Shown here: piece by piece, positions 23,481-39,000 of the stretch
Layout: each line of letters begins with the position of its first letter
Numbering within the stretch: the first letter of the stretch is position 1
From: Isoperla grammatica
Taxonomy: Eukaryota > Arthropoda > Insecta > Plecoptera > Perlodidae
DNA length: 64,000 nt
Direction of reading: 5' to 3'
Assembly: GCA_945910005.1 (NCBI GenBank)
Contig: CAMDTW010000562.1
Location: forward strand, 17,501 to 81,500
Made by a program: the position numbers and the translations under genes
Notes under the pieces: model-generated
The model's input: the letters and a program-made list of their open reading frames with translations, nothing else
What the model was told of the DNA's origin: nothing
Database searches by the model: none

Positions 23481-26400
23481 TCGTAAGCTACATGCATGTT
23501 GAGTACATTAGCCATGTGACGTGGTGATGACGCGAGCTAGCCGATCAAGTGTATTGCCTGACTATCGTAAGCTACCTGCATGTTGAGTACATTAGCCATG
23601 TGACGTGGTGATGACGCGAGCTAGCCGATCAAGTGTGTTGCCTGACTATCGTAAGCTACATGCATGTTGAGTACATTAGCCATGGGACGTGGTGATGACG
23701 CGAGCTAGCCGATCAAGTGTATTGCCCGACTATCGTAAGCTACATGCATGTTGAGTACATTAGCCATGTGACGTGGTGATGACGCGAGCTAGCCGATCAA
23801 GTGTATTGCCTGACTATCGTAAGCTACATGCATGTTGAGTCCATTAGCCATGTGACGTGGTGATGACGCGAGCTAGCCGATCAAGTGTATTGCCTGACTA
23901 TCGTAAGCTACATGCATGTTGAGTCCATAAGCCATGTGACGTGGTGATGACGCGAGCTAGCCGATCAAGTGTATTGCCTGACTATCGTAAGCTACATGCA
24001 TGTTGAGTCCATTAGCCATGTGACGTGGTGATGACGCGAGCTAGCCCATCAAGTGTATTGCCTGACTATCGTAAGCTACATGCATGTTGAGTCCATTAGC
24101 CATGGACGTGGTGATGACGCGAGCTAGCCGATCAAGTGTATTGCCTGACTATCGTAAGCTACATGCATGTTGAGTACATTAGCCATGTGACGTGGTGATG
24201 ACGCGAGCTAGCCGATCAAGTGTATTGCCTGACTATCGTAAGCTACATGCATGTTGAGTACATTAGCCATGTGACGTGGTGATGACGCGAGCTAGCCGAT
24301 CAAGTGTATTGCCTGACTATCGTAAGCTACATGCATGTTGAGTACATTAGCCTTGTGACGTGGTGATGACGCGAGCTAGCCGATCAAGTGTATTGCCTGA
24401 CTATCGTAAGCTACATGCATGTTGAGTCCATTAGCCATGGACGTGGTGATGACGCGAGCTAGCCGATCAAGTGTATTGCCTGACTATCGTAAGCTACATG
24501 CATGTTGAGTACATTAGCCATGTGACGTGGTGATGACGCGAGCTAGCCGATCAAGTGTATTGCCTGACTATCGTAAGCTACATGCATGTTGAGTACATTA
24601 GCCATGTGACGTGGTGATGACGCGAGCTAGCCGATCAAGTGTATTGCCTGACTATCTAAAGCTACATGCATGTTGAGTCCATTAGCCATGTGACGTGGTG
24701 ATGACGCGAGCTAGCCGATCAAGTGTATTGCCTGACTATCGTAAGCTACATGCATGTTGAGTACATTAGCCATGTGACGTGGTGATGACGCGAGCTAGCC
24801 GATCAAGTGTATTGTCTGACTATCGTAAGCTACATGCATGTTGAGTACATTAGCCATGTGACGTGGTGATGACGCGAGCTAGCCGATCAAGTGTATTGCC
24901 TGACTATCGTAAGCTACATGCATGTTGAGTACATTAGCCATGTGACGTGGTGATGACGCGAGCTAGCCGATCAAGTGTATTGTCTGACTATCGTAAGCTA
25001 CATGCATGTTGAGTCCATTAGCCATGTGACGTGGTGATGACGCGAGCTAGCCGATCAAGTGTATTGCCTGACTATCGTAAGCTACATGCATGTTGAGTAC
25101 ATTAGCCATGTGACGTGGTATGACGCGAGTTAGCCGGTCAAGTGTTTTGTCTGACTATCGTAAGCTACATGCATGTTGAGTACATTAGCCTTGTGACGTG
25201 GTGATGACGCGAGCTAGCCGATCAAGTGTATTGCCTGACTATCGTAAGCTACATGCATGTTCAGTCCATTAGCCATGCGACGTGGTGATGACGCGAGCTA
25301 GCCGATCAAGTGTATTGCCTGACTATCGTAAGCTACATGCATGTTGAGTCCATTAGCCATGTGACGTGGTGATGACGCGAGCTAGCCGATCAAGTGTATT
25401 GCCTGACTATCGTAAGCTACATGCATGTTGAGTCCATTAGCCATGTGACGTGGTGATGACGCGAGCTAGCCGATCAAGTGTATTGTCTGACTATCGTAAG
25501 CTACATGCATGTTGAGTCCATTAGCCATGTGACGTAGTGATGACGCGAGCTAGCCGATCAAGTGTATTGCCTGACTATCGTAAGCTACATGCATGTTGAG
25601 TACATTAGCCATGTGACGTGGTGATGACGCGAGCTAGCCGATCAAGTGTATTGCCTGACTATCGTAAGCTACATGCATGTTGAGTCCATTAGCCATGTGA
25701 CGTGGTGATGACGCGAGCTAGCCGATCAAGTGTATTGCCTGACTATCGTAAGCTACATGCATGTTGAGTACATTAGCCATGTGACGTGGTGATGACGCGA
25801 GCTAGCCGATCAAGTGTATTGCCTGACTATCGTAAGCTACATGCATGTTGAGTACATTAGCCATGTGACGTGGTGATGACGCGAGCTAGCCGATCAAGTG
25901 TATTGCCTGACTATCGTAAGCTACATGCATGTTGAGTACATTAGCCATGTGACGTGGTGATGACGCGAGCTAGCCGATCAAGTGTATTGCCTGACTATCG
26001 TAAGCTACATGCATGTTGAGTACATTAGCCATGTGACGTGGTGATGACGCGAGCTAGCCGATCAAGTGTATTGCCTGACTATCGTAAGCTACATGCATGT
26101 TGAGTCCATTAGCCATGTGACGTGGTGATGACGCGAGCTAGCCGATCAAGTGTATTGCCTGACTATCGTAAGCTACATGCATGTTGAGTCCATTAGCCTT
26201 GTGACGTGGTGATGACGCGAGCTAGCCGATCAAGTGTATTGCCTGACTATCGTAAGCTACATGCATGTTGAGTACATTAGCCATGTGACGTGGTGATGAC
26301 GCGAGCTAGCCGATCAAGTGTATTGCCTGACTATCGTAAGCTACATGCATGTTGAGTCCATTAGCCATGTGACGTGGTGATGACGCGAGCTAGCCGATCA

Positions 26401-29400
26401 AGTGTATTGCCTGACTATCGTAAGCTACATGCATGTTGAGTCCATTAGCCATGTGACGTGGTGATGACGCGAGCTAGCCGATCAAGTGTATTGCCTGACT
26501 ATCGTAAGCTACATGCATGTTGAGTACATTAGCCATGTGACGTGGTGATGACGCGAGCTAGCCGATCAAGTGTATTGCCTGACTATCGTAAGCTACATGC
26601 ATGTTGAGTCCATTAGCCATGTGACGTGGTGATGACGCGAGCTAGCCGATCAAGTGTATTGCCTGACTATCTAAAGCTACATGCATGTTGAGTACATTAG
26701 CCATGTGACATGGTGATGACGCGAGCTAGCCGATCAAGTGTATTGCCTGACTATCTAAAGCTACATGCATGTTGAGTACATTAGCCATGTGACGTGGTGA
26801 TGACGCGAGCTAGCCGATCAAGTGTATTGCCTTACTATCGTAAGCTACATGCATGTTGAGTACATTAGCCTTGTGACGTGGTGATGACGCGAGCTAGCCG
26901 ATCAAGTGTATTGTCTGACTATCGTAAGCTACATGCATGTTGAGTACATTAGCCTTGTGACGTGGTGATGACGCGAGCTAGCCGATCAAGTGTATTGTCT
27001 GACTATCGTAAGCTACATGCATGTTGAGTCCATTAGCCATGTGACGTGGTGATGACGCGAGCTAGCCGATCAAGTGTATTGCCTGACTATCGTAAGCTAC
27101 ATGCATGTTGAGTACATTAGCCATGTGACGTGGTGATGACGCGAGCTAGCCGATCAAGTGTATTGCCTGACTATCGTAAGCTACATGCATGTTAAGTCCA
27201 TTAGCCATGTGACGTGGTGATGACGCGAGCTAGCCGATCAAGTGTATTGCCTGACTATCGTAAGCTACATGCATGTTGAGTCCATTAGCCATGTGACATG
27301 GTGATGACGCGAGCTAGCCGATCAAGTGTATTGCCTGACTATCGTAAGCTCCATGCATGTTGAGTACATTAGCCATGTGACGTGGTGATGACGCGAGCTA
27401 GCCGATCAAGTGTATTGCCTGACTATCGTAAGCTACATGCATGTTGAGTACATTAGCCATGTGACATGGTGATGACGCGAGCTAGCCGATCAAGTGTATT
27501 GCCTGACTATCGTAAGCTACATGCATGTTGAGTCCATTAGCCATGTGACGTGGTATGACGCGAGCTAGCCGATCAAGTGTATTGCCTGACTATCGTAAGC
27601 TACATGCATGTTGAGTCCATTAGCCATGTGACGTGGTGATGACGCGAGCTAGCCCATCAAGTGTATTGCCTGACTATCGTAAGCTACATGCATGTTGAGT
27701 ACATTAGCCATGTGACGTGGTGATGACGCGAGCTAGCCGATCAAATGTATTGCCTGACTATCGTAAGCTACATGCATGTTGAGTACATTAGCCATGTGAC
27801 GTGGTGATGACGCGAGCTAGCCGATCAAGTGTATTGCCTGACTATCGTAAGCTACATGCATGTTGAGTACATTAGCCATGTGACGTGGTGATGACGCGAG
27901 CTAGCCGATCAAGTGTATTGCCTGACTATCGTAAGCTACATGCATGTTGAGTCCATTAGCCATGTGACGTGGTGATGACGCGAGCTAGCCGATCAAGTGT
28001 ATTGCCTGACTATCTAAAGCTACATGCATGTTGAGTCCATTAGCCATGTGACGTGGTGATGACGCGAGCTAGCCGATCAAGTGTATTGCCTGACTATCGT
28101 AAGCTACATGCATGTTGAGTACATTAGCCATGTGACGTGGTGATGACGCGAGCTAGCCGATCAAGTGTATTGCCTGACTATCGTAAGCTACATGCATGTT
28201 GAGTCCATTAGCCATGTGACGTGGTATGACGCGAGCTAGCCGATCAAGTGTATTGCCTGACTATCTAAAGCTACATGCATGTTGAGTCCATTAGCCATGT
28301 GACGTGGTGATGACGCGAGCTAGCCGATCAAGTGTATTGCCTGACTATCGTAAGCTACATGCATGTTGAGTACATTAGCCATGTGACGTGGTGATGACGC
28401 GAGCTAGCCGATCAAGTGTATTGCCTGACTATCGTAAGCTTCATGCATGTTGAGTCCATTAGCCATGTGACGTGGTGATGACGCGAGCTAGCCGATCAAG
28501 TGTATTGCCTGACTATCGTAAGCTCCATGCATGTTGAGTCCATTAGCCATGGGACGTGGTGATGACGCGAGCTAGCCGATCAAGTGTATTGCCTGACTAT
28601 CGTAAGCTCCATGCATGTTGAGTACATTAGCCATGTGACGTGGTGATGACGCGAGCTAGCCCATCAAGTGTATTGCCTGACTATCTAAAGCTACATGCAT
28701 GTTGAGTACATTAGCCTTGTGACGTGGTGATGACGCGAGCTAGCCGATCAAGTGTATTGCCTGACTATCGTAAGCTACATGCATGTTGAGTCCATAAGCC
28801 ATGTGACGTGGTGATGACGCGAGCTAGCCCATCAAGTGTATTGCCTGACTATCTAAAGCTACATGCATGTTGAGTACATTAGCCTTGTGACGTGGTGATG
28901 ACGCGAGCTAGCCGATCAAGTGTATTGCCTGACTATCGTAAGCTACATGCATGTTGAGTACATTAGCCATGTGACGTGGTGATGACGCGAGCTAGCCGAT
29001 CAAGTTTATTGCCTGACTATCTAGAGCTACATGCATGTTGAGTCCATTAGCCATGTGACGTGGTGATGACGCGAGCTAGCCGATCAAGTGTATTGCCTGA
29101 CTATCGTAAGCTACATGCATGTTGAGTCCATTAGCCATGTGACGTGGTATGACGCGAGCTAGCCGGTCAAGTGTATTGCCTGACTATCGTAAGCTACATG
29201 CATGTTGAGTCCATAAGCCATGTGACGTGGTGATGACGCGAGCTAGCCGATCAAGTGTATTGTCCGACTATCGTAAGCTACATGCATGTTGAGTCCATTA
29301 GCCATGGGACGTGGTGATGACGCGAGCTAGCCGATCAAGTGTATTGCCTGACTATCGTAAGCTCCATGCATGTTGAGTCCATAAGCCATGTGACGTGGTG

Positions 29401-29429
29401 ATGACGCGAGCTAGCCGATCAAGTGTATT

Positions 29430-32400
29430 GCCTGACTATCGTAAGCTCCATGCATGTTGAGTCCATAAGCCATGTGACGTGGTGATGACGCGAGCTAGCC
29501 GGTCAAGTGTATTGCCTGACTATCTAAAGCTACATGCATGTTGAGTACATTAGCCATGTGACGTGGTGATGACGCGAGCTAGCCGATCAAGTGTATTGCC
29601 TGACTATCGTAAGCTCCATGCATGTTGAGTCCATAAGCCATGTGACGTGGTGATGACGCGAGCTAGCCGATCAAGTGTATTGCCTGACTATCGTAAGCTA
29701 CATGCATGTTGAGTCCATTAGCCATGTGACGTGGTGATGACGCGAGCTAGCCGATCAAGTGTATATCCTGACTATCGTAAGCTACATGCATGTTGAGTCC
29801 ATTAGCCATGTGACGTGGTGATGACGCGAGCTAGCCGATCAAGTGTATTGCCTGACTATCGTAAGCTACATGCATGTTGAGTCCATTAGCCATGTGACGT
29901 GGTGATGACGCGAGCTAGCCGATCAAGTGTATTGCCTGACTATCGTAAGCTCCATGCATGTTGAGTCCATAAGCCATGTGACGTGGTGATGACGCGAGCT
30001 AGCCGATCAAGTGTATTGCCTGACTATCGTAAGCTACATGCATGTTGAGTCCATTAGCCATGTGACGTGGTGATGACGCGAGCTAGCCGATCAAGTGTAT
30101 TGCCTGACTATCGTAAGCTACATGCATGTTGAGTCCATTAGCCATGTGACGTGGTGATGACGCGAGCTAGCCGATCAAGTGTATTGCCTGACTATCGTAA
30201 GCTACATGCATGTTGAGTCCATTAGCCATGTGACGTGGTATGACGCGAGCTAGCCGGTCAAGTGTATTGCCTGACTATCGTAAGCTACATGCATGTTGAG
30301 TCCATAAGCCATGTGACGTGGTGATGACGCGAGCTAGCCGATCAAGTGTATTGTCCGACTATCGTAAGCTACATGCATGTTGAGTCCATTAGCCATGGGA
30401 CGTGGTGATGACGCGAGCTAGCCGATCAAGTGTATTGCCTGACTATCGTAAGCTACATGCATGTTGAGTCCATAAGCCATGTGACGTGGTGATGACGCGA
30501 GCTAGCCGATCAAGTGTATTGCCTGACTATCGTAAGCTACATGCATGTTGAGTCCATTAGCCATGTGACGTGGTGATGACGCGAGCTAGCCGATCAAGTT
30601 TATTGCCTGACTATCTAGAGCTACATGCATGTTGAGTCCATTAGCCATGTGACGTGGTGATGACGCGAGCTAGCCGATCAAGTGTATTGCCTGACTATCG
30701 TAAGCTCCATGCATGTTGAGTCCATAAGCCATGTGACGTGGTGATGACGCGAGCTAGCCGATCAAGTGTATTGCCTGACTATCGTAAGCTACATGCATGT
30801 TGAGTCCATTAGCCATGTGACGTGGTGATGACGCGAGCTAGCCGATCAAGTGTATATCCTGACTATCGTAAGCTACATGCATGTTGAGTACATTAGCCAT
30901 GTGACGTGGTGATGACGCGAGCTAGCCAATCAAGTGTATTGCCTGACTATCGTAAGCTACATGCATGTTGAGTCCATTAGCCATGTGACGTGGTGATGAC
31001 GCGAGCTAGCCGATCAAGTGTATTGCCTGACTATCGTAAGCTACATGCATGTTGAGTCCATTAGCCATGGGACGTGGTGATGACGCGAGCTAGCCGATCA
31101 AGTGTATTGCCTGACTATCGTAAGCTACATGCATGTTGAGTCCATTAGCCATGTGACGTGGTGATGACGCGAGCTAGCCGATCAAGTGTATTGCCTGACT
31201 ATCGTAAGCTCCATGCATGTTGAGTCCATTAGCCATGGGACGTGGTGATGACGCGAGCTAGCCGATCAAGTGTATTGCCTGACTATCGTAAGCTACATGC
31301 ATGTTGAGTCCATTAGCCATGTGACGTGGTGATGACGCGAGCTAGCCGATCAAGTGTATTGCCTGACTATCTAAAGCTACATGCATGTTGAGTACATTAG
31401 CCATGTGACGTGGTGATGACGCGAGCTAGCCGATCAAGTGTATTGCCTGACTATCGTAAGCTCCATGCATGTTGAGTACATTAGCCATGTGACGTGGTGA
31501 TGACGCGAGCTAGCCCATCAAGTGTATTGCCTGACTATCTAAAGCTACATGCATGTTGAGTACATTAGCCTTGTGACGTGGTGATGACGCGAGCTAGCCG
31601 ATCAAGTGTATTGCCTGACTATCGTAAGCTACATGCATGTTGAGTACATTAGCCATGTGACGTGGTGATGACGCGAGCTAGCCCATCAAGTGTATTGCCT
31701 GACTATCTAAAGCTACATGCATGTTGAGTACATTAGCCTTGTGACGTGGTGATGACGCGAGCTAGCCGATCAAGTGTATTGCCTGACTATCGTAAGCTAC
31801 ATGCATGTTGAGTCCATTAGCCATGTGACGTGGTGATGACGCGAGCTAGCCGATCAAGTGTATTGCCTGACTATCGTAAGCTACATGCATGTTGAGTCCA
31901 TTAGCCATGTGACGTGGTGATGACGCGAGCTAGCCGATCAAGTGTATTGCCTGACTATCGTAAGCTACATGCATGTTGAGTCCATTAGCCATGTGACGTG
32001 GTGATGACGCGAGCTAGCCGATCAAGTGTATTGCCTGACTATCGTAAGCTACATGCATGTTGAGTCCATTAGCCTTGTGACGTGGTGATGACGCGAGCTA
32101 GCCGATCAAGTGTATTGCCTGACTATCGTAAGCTACATGCATGTTGAGTCCATTAGCCATGTGACGTGGTGATGACGCGAGCTAGCCGATCAAGTGTATT
32201 GCCTGACTATCGTAAGCTACATGCATGTTGAGTCCATTAGCCATGTGACGTGGTGATGACGCGAGCTAGCCGATCAAGTGTATTGCCTGACTATCGTAAG
32301 CTACATGCATGTTGAGTCCATTAGCCTTGTGACGTGGTGATGACGCGAGCTAGCCGATCAAGTGTATTGCCTGACTATCGTAAGCTACATGCATGTTGAG

Positions 32401-35400
32401 TCCATTAGCCATGTGACATGGTGATGACGCGAGCTAGCCGGTCAAGTGTATTGCCTGACTATCGTAAGCTACATGCATGTTGAGTCCATTAGCCATGTGA
32501 CATGGTGATGACGCGAGCTAGCCGATCAAGTGTATTGCCTGACTATCGTAAGCTACATGCATGTTGAGTCCATTAGCCTTGTGACGTGGTGATGACGCGA
32601 GCTAGCCGATCAAGTGTATTGCCTGACTATCGTAAGCTACATGCATGTTGAGTCCATTAGCCATGTGACATGGTGATGACGCGAGCTAGCCGGTCAAGTG
32701 TATTGCCTGACTATCGTAAGCTACATGCATGTTGAGTACATTAGCCATGTGACGTGGTGATGACGCGAGCTAGCCGATCAAGTGTATTGCCTTACTATCG
32801 TAAGCTACATGCATGTTGAGTACATTAGCCATGTGACGTGGTGATGACGCGAGCTAGCCGATCAAGTGTATTGCCTTACTATCGTAAGCTACATGCATGT
32901 TGAGTACATTAGCCATGTGACGTGGTGATGACGCGAGCTAGCCGATCAAGTGTATTGCCTTACTATCGTAAGCTACATGCATGTTGAGTCCATTAGCCTT
33001 GTGACGTGGTGATGACGCGAGCTAGCCGATCAAGTGTATTGCCTGACTATCGTAAGCTACATGCATGTTGAGTCCATTAGCCATGTGACGTGGTGATGAC
33101 GCGAGCTAGCCGATCAAGTGTATTGCCTGACTATCGTAAGCTACATGCATGTTGAGTCCATTAGCCATGTGACGTGGTGATGACGCGAGCTAGCCGATCA
33201 AGTGTATTGCCTGACTATCGTAAGCTACATGCATGTTGAGTACATTAGCCATGTGACGTGGTGATGACGCGAGCTAGCCGATCAAGTGTATTGCCTGACT
33301 ATCGTAAGCTACATGCATGTTGAGTCCATTAGCCATGTGACATGGTGATGACGCGAGCTAGCCGATCAAGTGTATTGCCTGACTATCGTAAGCTATACAT
33401 GCATGTTGAGTACATAAGCCATGTGACGTGGTGATGACGCGAGCTAGCCGATCAAGTGTATTGCCTGACTATCGTAAGCTACATGCATGTTGAGTCCATT
33501 AGCCATGTGACATGGTGATGACGCGAGCTAGCCGATCAAGTGTATTGCCTGACTATCGTAAGCTACATGCATGTTGAGTCCATTAGCCATGTGACGTGGT
33601 GATGACGCGAGCTAGCCGATCAAGTGTATTGCCTGACTATCGTAAGCTACATGCATGTTGAGTACATTAGCCATGTGACGTGGTGATGACGCGAGCTAGC
33701 CGATCAAGTGTATTGCCTGACTATCGTAAGCTACATGCATGTTGAGTACATTAGCCATGTGACGTGGTGATGACGCGAGCTAGCCGATCAAGTGTATTGC
33801 CTGACTATCGTAAGCTACATGCATGTTGAGTACATTAGCCATGTGACGTGGTGATGACGCGAGCTAGCCGATCAAGTGTATTGCCTGACTATCGTAAGCT
33901 ACATGCATGTTGAGTCCATTAGCCATGTGACGTGGTGATGACGCGAGCTAGCCGATCAAGTGTATTGCCTGACTATCGTAAGCTACATGCATGTTAAGTC
34001 CATTAGCCATGTGACGTGGTGATGACGCGAGCTAGCCGATCAAGTGTATTGCCTGACTATCGTAAGCTACATGCATGTTGAGTACATTAGCCATGTGACG
34101 TGGTGATGACGCGAGCTAGCCGATCAAGTGTATTGCCTGACTATCGTAAGCTACATGCATGTTGAGTACATTAGCCATGTGACGTGGTGATGACGCGAGC
34201 TAGCCGATCAAGTGTATTGCCTGACTATCGTAAGCTACATGCATGTTGAGTACATTAGCCATGTGACGTGGTGATGACGCGAGCTAGCCGATCAAGTGTA
34301 TTGCCTGACTATCGTAAGCTACATGCATGTTGAGTACATTAGCCATGTGACGTGGTGATGACGCGAGCTAGCCGATCAAGTGTATTGCCTGACTATCGTA
34401 AGCTACATGCATGTTGAGTACATTAGCCATGTGACGTGGTGATGACGCGAGCTAGCCGATCAAGTGTATTGCCTGACTATCGTAAGCTACATGCATGTTG
34501 AGTACATTAGCCATGTGACGTGGTGATGACGCGAGCTAGCCGATCAAGTGTATTGCCTGACTATCGTAAGCTACATGCATGTTGAGTACATTAGCCATGT
34601 GACGTGGTGATGACGCGAGCTAGCCGATCAAGTGTATTGCCTGACTATCGTAAGCTACATGCATGTTGAGTCCATTAGCCATGTGACGTGGTGATGACGC
34701 GAGCTAGCCGATCAAGTGTATTGCCTGACTATCGTAAGCTACATGCATGTTGAGTCCATTAGCCATGTGACGTGGTGATGACGCGAGCTAGCCGATCAAG
34801 TGTGTTGCCTGACTATCTTAAGCTACATGCATGTTGAGTACATTAGCCATGTGACGTGGTGATGACGCGAGCTAGCCGATCAAGTGTATTGCCTGACTAT
34901 CGTAAGCTACATGCATGTTGAGTCCATTAGCCATGTGACGTGGTGATGACGCGAGCTAGCCGATCAAGTGTATTGCCTGACTATCGTAAGCTACATGCAT
35001 GTTGAGTCCATTAGCCTTGTGACGTGGTGATGACGCGAGCTAGCCGATCAAGTGTATTGCCTGACTATCGTAAGCTACATGCATGTTGAGTACATTAGCC
35101 ATGTGACGTGGTGATGACGCGAGCTAGCCGATCAAGTGTATTGCCTGACTATCGTAAGCTACATGCATGTTGAGTCCATTAGCCATGTGACGTGGTGATG
35201 ACGCGAGCTAGCCGATCAAGTGTATTGCCTGACTATCGTAAGCTACATGCATGTTGAGTACATTAGCCATGTGACGTGGTGATGACGCGAGCTAGCCGAT
35301 CAAGTGTATTGCCTGACTATCGTAAGCTACGTGCATGTTGAGTACATTAGCCATGTGACGTGGTGATGACGCGAGCTAGCCGATCAAGTGTATTGCCTGA

Positions 35401-38400
35401 CTATCGTAAGCTACGTGCATGTTGAGTACATTAGCCATGTGACGTGGTGATGACGCGAGCTAGCCGATCAAGTGTATTGCCTGACTATCGTAAGCTACAT
35501 GCATGTTGAGTACATTAGCCATGTGACGTGGTGATGACGCGAGCTAGCCGATCAAGTGTATTGCCTGACTATCGTAAGCTACATGCATGTTGAGTACATT
35601 AGCCATGTGACGTGGTGATGACGCGAGCTAGCCGATCAAGTGTATTGCCTGACTATCGTAAGCTACATGCATGTTGAGTCCATTAGCCATGTGACGTGGT
35701 GATGACGCGAGCTAGCCGATCAAGTGTATTGCCTGACTATCGTAAGCTACATGCATGTTGAGTCCATTAGCCATGTGACGTGGTGATGACGCGAGCTAGC
35801 CGATCAAGTGTGTTGCCTGACTATCTTAAGCTACATGCATGTTGAGTACATTAGCCATGTGACGTGGTGATGACGCGAGCTAGCCGATCAAGTGTATTGC
35901 CTGACTATCGTAAGCTACATGCATGTTGAGTCCATTAGCCATGTGACGTGGTGATGACGCGAGCTAGCCGATCAAGTGTATTGCCTGACTATCGTAAGCT
36001 ACATGCATGTTGAGTCCATTAGCCTTGTGACGTGGTGATGACGCGAGCTAGCCGATCAAGTGTATTGCCTGACTATCGTAAGCTACATGCATGTTGAGTA
36101 CATTAGCCATGTGACGTGGTGATGACGCGAGCTAGCCGATCAAGTGTATTGCCTGACTATCGTAAGCTACATGCATGTTGAGTCCATTAGCCATGTGACG
36201 TGGTGATGACGCGAGCTAGCCGATCAAGTGTATTGCCTGACTATCGTAAGCTACATGCATGTTGAGTACATTAGCCATGTGACGTGGTGATGACGCGAGC
36301 TAGCCGATCAAGTGTATTGCCTGACTATCGTAAGCTACGTGCATGTTGAGTACATTAGCCATGTGACGTGGTGATGACGCGAGCTAGCCGATCAAGTGTA
36401 TTGCCTGACTATCGTAAGCTACGTGCATGTTGAGTACATTAGCCATGTGACGTGGTGATGACGCGAGCTAGCCGATCAAGTGTATTGCCTGACTATCGTA
36501 AGCTACATGCATGTTGAGTACATTAGCCATGTGACGTGGTGATGACGCGAGCTAGCCGATCAAGTGTATTGCCTGACTATCGTAAGCTACATGCATGTTG
36601 AGTACATTAGCCATGTGACGTGGTGATGACGCGAGCTAGCCGATCAAGTGTATTGCCTGACTATCGTAAGCTACATGCATGTTGAGTCCATTAGCCATGT
36701 GACGTGGTGATGACGCGAGCTAGCCGATCAAGTGTATTGCCTGACTATCGTAAGCTACATGCATGTTGAGTTCATTAGCCATGTGACGTGGTGATGACGC
36801 GAGCTAGCCGATCAAGTGTATTGCCTGACTATCGTAAGCTACATGCATGTTGAGTCCATTAGCCATGTGACGTGGTGATGACGCGAGCTAGCCGATCAAG
36901 TGTATTGCCTGACTATCGTAAGCTACATGCATGTTGAGTACATTAGCCATGTGACGTGGTGATGACGCGAGCTAGCCGATCAAGTGTATTGCCTGACTAT
37001 CGTAAGCTACATGCATGTTGAGTCCATTAGCCATGTGACGTGGTGATGACGCGAGCTAGCCGATCAAGTGTATTGCCTGACTATCTAAAGCTACATGCAT
37101 GTTGAGTACATTAGCCATGTGACGTGGTGATGACGCGAGCTAGCCGATCAAGTGTATTGTCTGACTATCGTAAGCTACATGCATGTTGAGTCCATAAGCC
37201 ATGTGACGTGGTGATGACGCGAGCTAGCCGATCAAGTGTATTGCCTGACTATCGTAAGCTACATGCATGTTGAGTCCATAAGCCATGTGACGTGGTATGA
37301 CGCGAGCTAGCCGATCAAGTGTATTGCCTGACTATCGTAAGCTACATGCATGTTGAGTACATTAGCCATGTGACGTGGTGATGACGCGAGCTAGCCGATC
37401 AAGTGTATTGCCTGACTATCTAAAGCTACATGCATGTTGAGTTCATTAGCCATGTGACGTGGTGATGACGCGAGCTAGCCGATCAAGTGTATTGCCTGAC
37501 TATCGTAAGCTACATGCATGTTGAGTACATTAGCCATGTGACGTGGTGATGACGCGAGCTAGCCGATCAAGTGTATTGCCTGACTATCGTAAGCTACATG
37601 CATGTTGAGTACATTAGCCATGTGACGTGGTATGACGCGAGCTAGCCGATCAAGTGTATTGTCTGACTATCGTAAGCTACATGCATGTTGAGTTCATTAG
37701 CCATGTGACGTGGTGATGACGCGAGCTAGCCGATCAAGTGTATTGTCTGACTATCGTAAGCTACATGCATGTTGAGTTCATTAGCCATGTGACGTGGTGA
37801 TGACGCGAGCTAGCCGATCAAGTGTATTGTCTGACTATCGTAAGCTACATGCATGTTGAGTACATTAGCCATGTGACGTGGTGATGACGCGAGCTAGCCG
37901 ATCAAATGTATTGCCTGACTATCGTAAGCTACATGCATGTTGAGTACATTAGCCATGTGACGTGGTGATGACGCGAGCTAGCCGATCAAATGTATTGCCT
38001 GACTATCGTAAGCTACATGCATGTTGAGTACATTAGCCATGTGACGTGGTGATGACGCGAGCTAGCCGATCAAGTGTATTGTCTGACTATCGTAAGCTAC
38101 ATGCATGTTGAGTACATTAGCCATGTGACGTGGTGATGACGCGAGCTAGCCGATCAAGTGTATTGCCTGACTATCGTAAGCTACATGCATGTTGAGTCCA
38201 TTAGCCATGTGACGTGGTGATGACGCGAGCTAGCCGATCAAGTGTATTGCCTGACTATCGTAAGCTACATGCATGTTGAGTACATTAGCCATGTGACGTG
38301 TTATGACGCGAGCTAGCCGATCAAGTGTATTGTCTGACTATCGTAAGCTACATGCATGTTGAGTTCATTAGCCATGTGACGTGGTGATGACGCGAGCTAG

Positions 38401-39000
38401 CCGATCAAGTGTATTGTCTGACTATCGTAAGCTACATGCATGTTGAGTCCATTAGCCATGTGACGTGGTGATGACGCGAGCTAGCCCATCAAGTGTATTG
38501 CCTGACTATCTAAAGCTACATGCATGTTGAGTCCATTAGCCATGTGACGTGGTATGACGCGAGCTAGCCGATCAAGTGTATTGCCTGACTATCGTAAGCT
38601 ACATGCATGTTGAGTCCATTAGCCATGTGACGTGGTGATGACGCGAGCTAGCCGATCAAGTGTATTGTCTGACTATCGTAAGCTACATGCATGTTGAGTT
38701 CATTAGCCATGTGACGTGGTGATGACGCGAGCTAGCCGATCAAGTGTATTGCCTGACTATCGTAAGCTACATGCATGTTGAGTCCATTAGCCATGTGACG
38801 TGGTATGACGCGAGCTAGCCGATCAAGTGTATTGCCTGACTATCGTAAGCTACATGCATGTTGAGTCCATTAGCCATGTGACGTGGTATGACGCGAGCTA
38901 GCCGATCAAGTGTATTGCCTGACTATCGTAAGCTACATGCATGTTGAGTCCATTAGCCATGTGACGTGGTATGACGCGAGCTAGCCGATCAAGTGTATTG
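29430..39000. repeat. Large satellite block, copy A (about 9.6 kb)
   Basis: Rare monomer variants in this block recur in the same order about 11 kb downstream. Markers: GTATATCC at 29,759 matches 40,675; AAGTTTATT at 30,595 matches 41,511; GCCAATC at 30,925 matches 41,841 (offset 10,916). The 86-bp unit at 33,391 matches 44,391, and ATGACGCG-type 83-bp units at 38,941-39,000 match 49,941-50,000 (offset 11,000). The offset changes by exactly one monomer near 32.8 kb. Confidence 0.9.
34750..36765. repeat. 1,008-bp (12-mer) higher-order repeat, two tandem copies
   Basis: The GTGTTGCCTGACTATCTTAAG monomer junction occurs at 34,801 and 35,809, and the AAGCTACGTG pair begins at 35,324 and at 36,332; both are exactly 1,008 bp apart. 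The C/A and CCTTGTG states of the intervening monomers agree. The same pair recurs at 45,801 and 46,809 inside copy B. Confidence 0.85.
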